Shown piece by piece: positions 58,030 to 64,000 of a stretch of 64,000 bases of DNA. The translations under genes and the position numbers were made by a program. This stretch comes from Leptobrachium leishanense (taxonomy: Eukaryota; Chordata; Amphibia; Anura; Megophryidae): assembly GCA_009667805.1 (NCBI GenBank), contig CM019064.1:77808400-77872399 (forward strand), in the 5' to 3' direction. Numbering within the stretch: position 1 is the stretch's first letter; every line of letters begins with the position of its first letter. A model generated the notes under the pieces. It saw nothing but the letters and a program-made list of their open reading frames with translations, did no database searches and was not told where the DNA came from.

Positions 58030-61000
58030 GGTGGTCGACTTCCCTAAATAGGAATGTTTTCAGGGAGCGTTTGAAGGAAGAGAAGTTAGGGGAAAGTCTG
58101 ACAGTACGAGGGAGAGCGTTCCAGAGAGTGGGGGCTGCGCGTGAGAAATCCTGCAGTCTATCATGGGAAGAGGTGATGCGGGGAGAAGCTAGGCGCAGGT
58201 CACTGTTTGACCTTAGGGAGCGGGCTGGGGTGTATTTGGTGATTAGTGAGGACAGGTAGTGGGGCGCTGAGTTAGTGAGGGTTTTGTAGGTAAGGATAAG
58301 GATTTTGAACTTAATTCTGCAGTGGATGGGGAGCCAGTGAAGGGACTCGCAGAGGGGAGCGGCAGAGACAGAGCGGCGGGTGAGGTGAATTAGCCTGGCG
58401 GAGGCGTTCAGGATGGATTGTAGGGGGAGAGGCGGGACAGAGGGAGGCCAGAGAAGAGATTATTGCAATAGTCGAGTCGGGAGATTACCAGGGCGTGTAT
58501 GAGTTGTTTTGTGGTGACAGCGGTAAGAAATGGCCGAATTCTGGAAATATTACGCAGTTGGTATCGGCAGGAGGAGGAAAGAGACTGGATGTGGGGGATG
58601 AAGGAAAGAGCAGAGTCAAGTGTAACCCCAAGACAGCGAACTTGGTTTGATGGGGAGATGGTGATACCCTCCACCGTGATAGAGAAGTCAGGAGGTGGGG
58701 AGGCATTGGAGGGAGGAATAAGTAGGAGCTCAGTCTTTGACATGTTGATCTTTAGGTGGTGGGAGGCCATCCAGGAGGAGATGCCAGATAAACAGTCACT
58801 GACTTTTGAGAGGACAGGGGGAGAGAGAACAGGGGTAGAGAGGTAGATCTGAGTGTTATCAGCGTAGAGGTGGTAATTAAAGCCAAAGCTGTTGATGATT
58901 TTGCCCAGGGAGGAGGTGTAGATGGAAAAGAGCAGAGTACCAAGGACAGAGCCTTGAGGTACACCAACAGATAGAGGCAATGAAGAGGAGTTACCAGCAA
59001 AGGACACACAGAAGGACCTGTTGGATAAATAGGAGTCAACCCAAGCAAGTGCAGTGTCACCGAGACCCAGAGAGTTGAGGGTCTGTAGAAGGAGGGGGTG
59101 GTCAACAGTGTCAAAAGCAGCCGAGAGGTCAAGCAGGATGAGAATAGAATAGTGGCCGTGTTTTTTAGCAGTTAGGAGGTCGTTGGTGACTTTGGTGAGG
59201 GTAGTTTCAGTTGAGTGTAGGGGACGGAAGCCAGATTGCAGGGGGTCAAGTAGGGAATTGGAGGACAGGAAGAGGGAGAGGCGGTTGAAGACTAGTTTTT
59301 CTAAGAGCTTTGATGTGAAGGGAAGCAGGGATACAGGGCGGTAGTTGGATGGAGAGTTGGGGTCTAGGGATGGTTTCTTTAGTAAAGGGGTAACTAGCGC
59401 GTGTTTGAAGGTGGATGGGAAGGAGCCAGTGGAGAGAGATAGGTTGAAGATGTGTGTGAGAGCAGGGGTGAGGGAGGAGAGGGGAGGAATTAGATGTGAG
59501 GGAATGGGGTCGAGAGGGCACGTGGTGAGATGTGAGGAGGACAATAAGGAATTGACTTCCTCCTCAGTGGCTGGGAGGAAGCGGCAGAGGGTGGCAGAGG
59601 GGACCTGTGGGAGTGGAGGTGGCAGATAACTATCTTGTGTTGGGATGTTGCTTCTGATAAAGTTTTACTGAGGAAGTAGTCTGCCAGGTCTTGAGCGCTG
59701 AAGGCAGCTGAGGGGGGAGGTGCAGGTGGGTAGAGGAGGGTGTTGAAGGTGGACCAGAGCCGTTTAGGGTTGGAGGACAGCGTAGATATAAGAGATGAGA
59801 AGAAGGATTGTTTGGCCAAGTGGAGGGCAGAGGTGTATGACCGGAGAATAAACTTGAAGTGAACAAAATCAGCTTCAGAGCGGGATTTCCTCCAGGCACG
59901 CTCTGCGGTGCGGGAGCATCTTTGCAGGTAGCGAGTCTGGAGGGTGTGCCAGGGCTGAAGCTGGCGGTGTGTGGCCTTACAGAGTCGAAGAGGAGCAAGA
60001 GTGTCTAGAGCAGATATAAGCGTAGTGTTGTAGTGATTAGTGGCAGCATCAGGGCAGGTGAAGGATGAGGTATGAGGGAGGTGGTGAAGTAGGTTGGAGA
60101 ATTGATGGGGGTCCACAGCATGTAGATTTCTGCGAGTGTGTGTGCGGGGTGGGGGAGCAGGGTGTTTAGGAAGTCCAGATAGGTTGAAAGAGAGAAGGTG
60201 GTGGTCAGAGATGGGGAAAGGGCGACATTTGAACTCAGAAATGGAGCAGAGGTTGGAAAAGACCAGGTCAATAACGTGACCATCGCGGTGGGTAGGGAGG
60301 AGGGAGGATTGTGTGAGTCCAAGGGAGGACGTGAGTGAAAGAAGTTTGGAGGCAGCAGGAGCGGAAGGATCGTCAATGGGAATGTTGAAGTCCCCGAGAA
60401 TTAGGCATGGAAGATTAGAAGACAGGAATTGAGAAAGCCAGGTAGCAAAGTGGTCAAAGAACTGGGAGGTTGGTCCCGGTGGGCGGTAGATGACTGCCAC
60501 CCTGAGGGCCAGAGAAGAGAACAGGCGGATGCAGTGTGTCTCGAAGGAGGAGAAGGAGAGGGATGGGGGTGGAGGGAGATGCTGGTAGGTGCAGGTGGGA
60601 GAGAGCAGGAGTTCGACCCCGCCACCATTTCTCTCACCCGGTCTGGGGGTATGGCTCAAGTGTAGACCGCCATGTGAGAGAGCAGCAACGGAGGCCGTGT
60701 CAGAGGGAGTTAGCCAGGTTTCAGTTAAAGCTAGGAGGTTGAATGAGTTTGAAAGGAAGAGGTCATGGACGGCTGTGAGTTTGTTGCACACAGAGCGAGC
60801 GTTCCAGAGGGGGCAGGAGAAAGAGGACAGGCACTGAGGGATGATGGGAATGAGGTTGCTGGGCTTGCAGGGAGGTGATTTATGTGCGATGGAGATAGGA
60901 TGAGAGGGAAGTATTGGATGTGTTGTGGGGCCAGGGTTAGGGGATATGTCACCTGAATAGAGTAACAGCAGGAGGGTGAGAAAGAGAAGGTGGGAATGGG

Positions 61001-61230
61001 ATTTGTGTGAGTGATTGGCAGCACGAGAGTTAGAGGGAGACCATGTTCTGAGTAAACAAAGGAGCTCATGCGAGGCCATCATGTGGGACGAGAGGGAGGG
61101 AGGGAGAGATGCAGATCGTGTAGGGGTCGGTGGTAGAGGGGCAGGAGTTCCATTTAAGGAGAAAGGTAGAAGTAAAGAGCAGAAGCGTGAGAGAAAGCAT
61201 GATATAGACGTGAGTTTACCAGAGTAAAAA
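58030..61230 (-). pseudogene. L2 endonuclease-RT, YADN active site
   Basis: Minus-strand frame from about 61230: hydrophobic leader LLFLTLLLLLYSGDISPNPGP with a degenerate 2A motif, then APE endonuclease with LWNARSVCNKL, LLALTETWLTP, VAVIYRPPGP, LILGDFNIPIDD and ISDHHLLSF. After a frameshift near 59500-59640, RT shows [56 protein letters not shown] and [20 protein letters not shown]. The active site reads YADN in place of YADD (codon 58855-58857), so it would be catalytically dead. A loss in a C run near 58420 shifts the C-terminus into another frame (to about 58030). Confidence 0.88.
60927..60953 (-). other. Degenerate 2A-like motif (GDISPNPGP)
   Basis: Gly-Asp-Ile-Ser-Pro-Asn-Pro-Gly-Pro keeps the NPGP core and the Asp but has Ser where the consensus has Glu. 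It lies at the same place as the 2A motif of the LINE at 43080, between a hydrophobic leader and the endonuclease. Skipping activity is doubtful. Confidence 0.6.
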
Positions 61231-61250
61231 GTGGGCCTTGCAGTTTTGCA

Positions 61251-62071
61251 GTTCCTTCCTCCAGTCCCGCAACTCCAGGAATCAACTCTGAACGTCCACT
61301 TAAGATGCCACTTGGAAATGACACTGGTACAGATGCACAGCACAGGTTTACAGTTATGCCTCTCAGCTTTTGTCTCAAACTTTGATAAAGCACATAATAC
61401 CGAGTGGAGAGTGTCTTACACAGAACAGAGGCAGTGTGTAGACGCAGTATAGAGTGTGCAGAGAGCACAGCATGCAGACTTGAGAACAAACACAGTATAT
61501 AAAGCATTAAGAAAAGCAGGTTATATTGCCAGAAATGTGCCAAGCACCTTATACAGAGACCATTTTATACAGAGCGCTGCATACAGAGACCATTATTTAC
61601 GCTTTGGGTACGAATGGTCACCCTACTAATAACTTTGAGGATCTTAAGAACTTCATACATTTCAAACTGTAATAGCAGTCAGGGAAGCAGAGACTGGAGA
61701 CTATCATTCACTTATTTACAGTAAGAAAAAACTGGCTCTTCACTTCAAATTTCTTAAGCCCTGATCAAATATACCACATGATCCAATATACCACATAGAG
61801 GACACTTTCCATGATAGAGACTAGATGACAGAGAAGTTAGAGGCAACAGAGAGAGTTTGGAGGCATTAAAACTAGAGAGAGTTTGGATGCATAGAGTTCG
61901 GGATCACAGTACACAGGTAATGGAGCACAAAGTAGGCTCATCTTACCTGAGCAAGTGATCCCACTTCTGACACCATTCTGTTAGAGCTGAACGGTTCTCC
62001 TCTCCGGTCTCCATGTGCCCCCCCCCCATCTCCATTACAGGTCAGGATTTGCTGTACCCAGACATTGATGA
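61251..62071 (-). other. Possible LTR-element edge, PBS-like site
   Basis: On the minus strand TGGTGTCAGAAGTGGGATC (about 61960-61982) follows ...CTAACAGAA and resembles a tRNA primer-binding site placed after an LTR. No paired LTR or gag frame could be confirmed, so the call is tentative. The rest (61345-61950) shows no recognised gene. Confidence 0.3.
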
Positions 62072-62216
62072 GCGTGCACTAGGGCTGTGCAATATTGACA
62101 AAATAATCATATTGCGATTTCTTGAATGAATATTGCGATTGCGATTTTATTTGCGATTTAGCCAATTGTTTTTGCTTTTTCAAACATGCTACATACATTC
62201 TAAATGTATTCAGTAT

Positions 62217-63034
62217 TCAGCTCATGGATATACTGCCCCAGCTCATGGATATACTGCCCCAGCACATGGATATACTGCCCCAGCACATGGATATACTGCC
62301 CCAGCACATGGATATACTGCCCAGCAATGGATATACTGCCCCAGCACATGGATATACTGCCCCAGCACATGATATACTGCCCCAGCACATGGATATACTG
62401 CCCCAGCACATGGATATACTGCCAAGCACATGATATACTGCCCCAGCACATGGATACTGCCCCAGCACATGGATACTGCCCCAGCACATGGCATACTGCT
62501 CCAGCACATGACATACTGCCCAGCACATGGACATACTGCCCCAGCACATGGACATACTGCCCCAGCACATGGACATACTGCCCGCACATGGACATACTGC
62601 CCCAGCACATGGACATACTGCCCCAGCACATGGATATACTGCCCCAGCACATGGATATACTGCCCCAGCACATGGATATACTGCCCCAGCACATGGATAT
62701 ACTGCCCCAGCACATGGATATACTGCCAGCCATGGTTTTATACTGCCCCAGCACATGGTATACTGCCCAGCACATGGTTATACTGCCCAGCACATGGATA
62801 ATACTGCCCCAGCACATGGAAATACTGCCCCAGCACATGGATATACTGCCCCAGCACATGGATATACTGCCCCAGCACATGGATATACTGCCCCAGCACA
62901 TGGATATACTGCCCCAGCACATGGATATACTGCCCAGCACATGGATATACTGCCCCAGCACATGGATAATACTGCCCAGCACATGGATATACTGCCAGCA
63001 CATGGATATGCCCAGCACATGGATAATGCCCCAG
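62217..63034 (+). repeat. 21-bp minisatellite, about 39 units
   Basis: Units are built on ATGGATATACTGCCCCAGCA plus C, 21 bp each, with many 18-20-bp variants from single-base losses, and ATGGACATACTG variants clustered at 62525-62625. Frames shift between shortened units, so even the apparent long open frames are unlikely to be translated. Confidence 0.93.
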
Positions 63035-63057
63035 CTCACCTCTGTGCGCCACGTGTT

Positions 63058-63201
63058 CGGCTCCCTGTTAACTTCTGGCGGCATGGAGCATGGGCGCTCG
63101 CCTGGGGGAACCATGTGACGAGCCACAAGAACGTGGCTCGTCACGTGGTTCCCCCTGCGAGCGCCCAAAGCACCATGCTGCCGGAAGTTAACAGGGAGCT
63201 G
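63058..63201. repeat. Long imperfect palindrome, arms about 68 bp
   Basis: CTCCCTGTTAACTTC near the left end pairs with GAAGTTAACAGGGAG near the right end, and the centre contains GTGACGAGCCAC and GTGGCTCGTCAC around a short loop. A few mismatches lie in between. This is the stem of the host hAT MITE. Confidence 0.85.
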
Positions 63202-63292
63202 AAAATTGCAGCCTTATGCGATTTAGAAATTGCAGGGTCGGAAATCGCGATTCGATTGCGATTGCAATTAATTGCACAGCCCTAGCGTGCAC

Positions 63293-64000
63293 TTGTGCAA
63301 AATGAGACACAGACAACCTGCTATGTCCTTCAAATTCAAATTGTATTCATCAACACTCAGGAATATATATAACCTACATCCAAGATGGGAGGAGTTGAGG
63401 TCATAACCAGAGACTGCCATGTGTACAAGTGATTATAGCACTTCTTCCATATAAAGGTGACAACAATATACCATTAGAAGCAGGTTTAAAGAATTTTCGT
63501 CAGGGGCATAGCCGGGTAGGGTCTCCCAAACAGCAGAGCAGGATTTAGCAGGCACAGGGGGGGTTGGGACAGGTGGCTTAATTGCATATTCCAATTTTTT
63601 ATATTTTGGATAACTTGTAAAATCCTTTACACCTATCATGGCTGGGGAGATGAAGGACCTCAAAATTACCGTTATGCCCCACGACCTGGATAATCCAACT
63701 TCCCAGACCACACTACTCCTCAGCGCATTTGTTGGACAGGGTGTCTCTTGATTGGGATAAGCAGTGGTTGGATAGTGGAAGGCAGACCCCAACAGGTTAT
63801 TCCCTGTCTTCGTCCTGAGGACGTCCTATGAGATATAGCGGCAGTGACACGTGGGAGGGGTTGTGGTGGAGGTTGAGAACAACCTTGCCATGATCGTCGG
63901 TTCTCTTAATTTCCAGTGTACCTCAAGCTCCCCTAATGGAGCGCGGCCTGGTCTAATGTCTGGATTTATGAGGCATGAACGGCCAGCTGTTTGCTCAGCG
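63293..64000. other. Unassigned, uncertain open frame
   Basis: A minus-strand frame of 119 codons (63433-63792) is open but carries no domain I recognise. Its Pro-rich middle and its position next to the PBS-like site hint at a retroelement remnant. I do not call it a gene. Confidence 0.3.

Larger units (their letters stand above)
57809..61250 (-). mobile_element. L2-type LINE, near full length, reverse
   Basis: The 3' tail (TTATTATTCTTA with GCGCTTTATTATTATT-like sequence and CTGCGGAATATGCTGG) is at 57809-57860, and coding sequence runs leftward from about 61230. The same family is represented at 27641-28041 and 38806-39895. The 5' end is not certain. Confidence 0.85.
62080..63284. mobile_element. 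hAT MITE with exact 8-bp duplication
   Basis: 1,205 bp, flanked by the exact 8-bp duplication GCGTGCAC (62072-62079 and 63285-63292), with ends TAGGGCTGTGCAAT and complement. Most of the interior is a 21-bp minisatellite (62217-63034), followed by a long palindrome (63058-63201) and GCGATT-rich inner ends. Long open frames on both strands come from the minisatellite and are not genes. Confidence 0.92.

Noticed and set aside
61960..61982. Definite retroviral primer-binding site
   Set aside because: It resembles one on the minus strand, but no paired LTRs or gag frame could be shown. It was kept only as a tentative note.
62122..63285. Long repetitive frames up to 322 codons
   Set aside because: They come from the 21-bp array in a hAT MITE. 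Frames change wherever units are shortened.
63433..63792. 119-codon minus-strand gene
   Set aside because: No recognisable domain, ATG context or neighbour supports it. It may be a retroelement remnant.

Overview
This window looks like accessory, transposon-dense nuclear DNA of a vertebrate, most probably a frog or toad. The inference rests on the mixture of elements: CR1 LINEs ending in (TTTCTATG)n or (TAACTATG)n, L2 and Rex1/CR1-type LINEs, several Tc1-like elements, PIF/Harbinger, hAT and TTAA-target transposons, a chromodomain Ty3/gypsy element and a gamma-type endogenous retrovirus. I found no ordinary host gene, rRNA, tRNA or CRISPR array. Almost every open reading frame is a (usually broken) transposon protein or an artefact of tandem repeats.

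Layout. 0-6.5 kb: a TTAA-target MITE, a foldback element, a 1.6-kb CA-rich satellite, a 33-bp minisatellite grown from a LINE tail, and a Harbinger MITE. 6.5-16.2 kb: a complete Tc1-like element, then a full-length LINE (8314-16180, 11-bp target duplication) that holds a nested CR1 and a second 33-bp minisatellite inside ORF2. 16.7-17.1 kb: a small hAT MITE. 17.8-26.9 kb: one Tc1 element split by a solo LTR, itself split by a Ty3/gypsy chromovirus, itself split by a CR1. 28.0-41.9 kb: an endogenous retrovirus on the minus strand whose env is cut into four pieces by a Tc1, an L2 LINE and an 8.8-kb hAT-like element. That hAT-like element contains a TTAA element, which contains a Harbinger element. 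42.3-46.2 kb: a long Rex1-type LINE with a canonical 2A peptide motif. 46.3-53.6 kb: two related hAT elements with satellites, a solo LTR, a Harbinger MITE and a LINE fragment. 55.7-56.9 kb: another TTAA MITE. 57.8-61.2 kb: a long L2 LINE on the minus strand. 62.1-63.3 kb: a hAT MITE filled by a 21-bp minisatellite.

The two most interesting loci lie inside the 8.8-kb hAT-like element. First, 30278-32198 reads as a complete five-exon gene for a Myb/SANT-like DNA-binding protein of about 237 residues. All four introns are phase 1, there are no stops, and exons 2-4 look like tandem copies of one cassette. Second, the Harbinger element (34578-37710) carries a transposase gene on the minus strand and a MADF-type gene on the plus strand whose exons alternate, so each gene's intron holds an exon of the other.

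Element borders are well supported where target-site duplications are quoted. Family names, LTR edges without duplications, and 5' ends of LINEs are less certain. All splice sites are predictions from consensus and reading frame.
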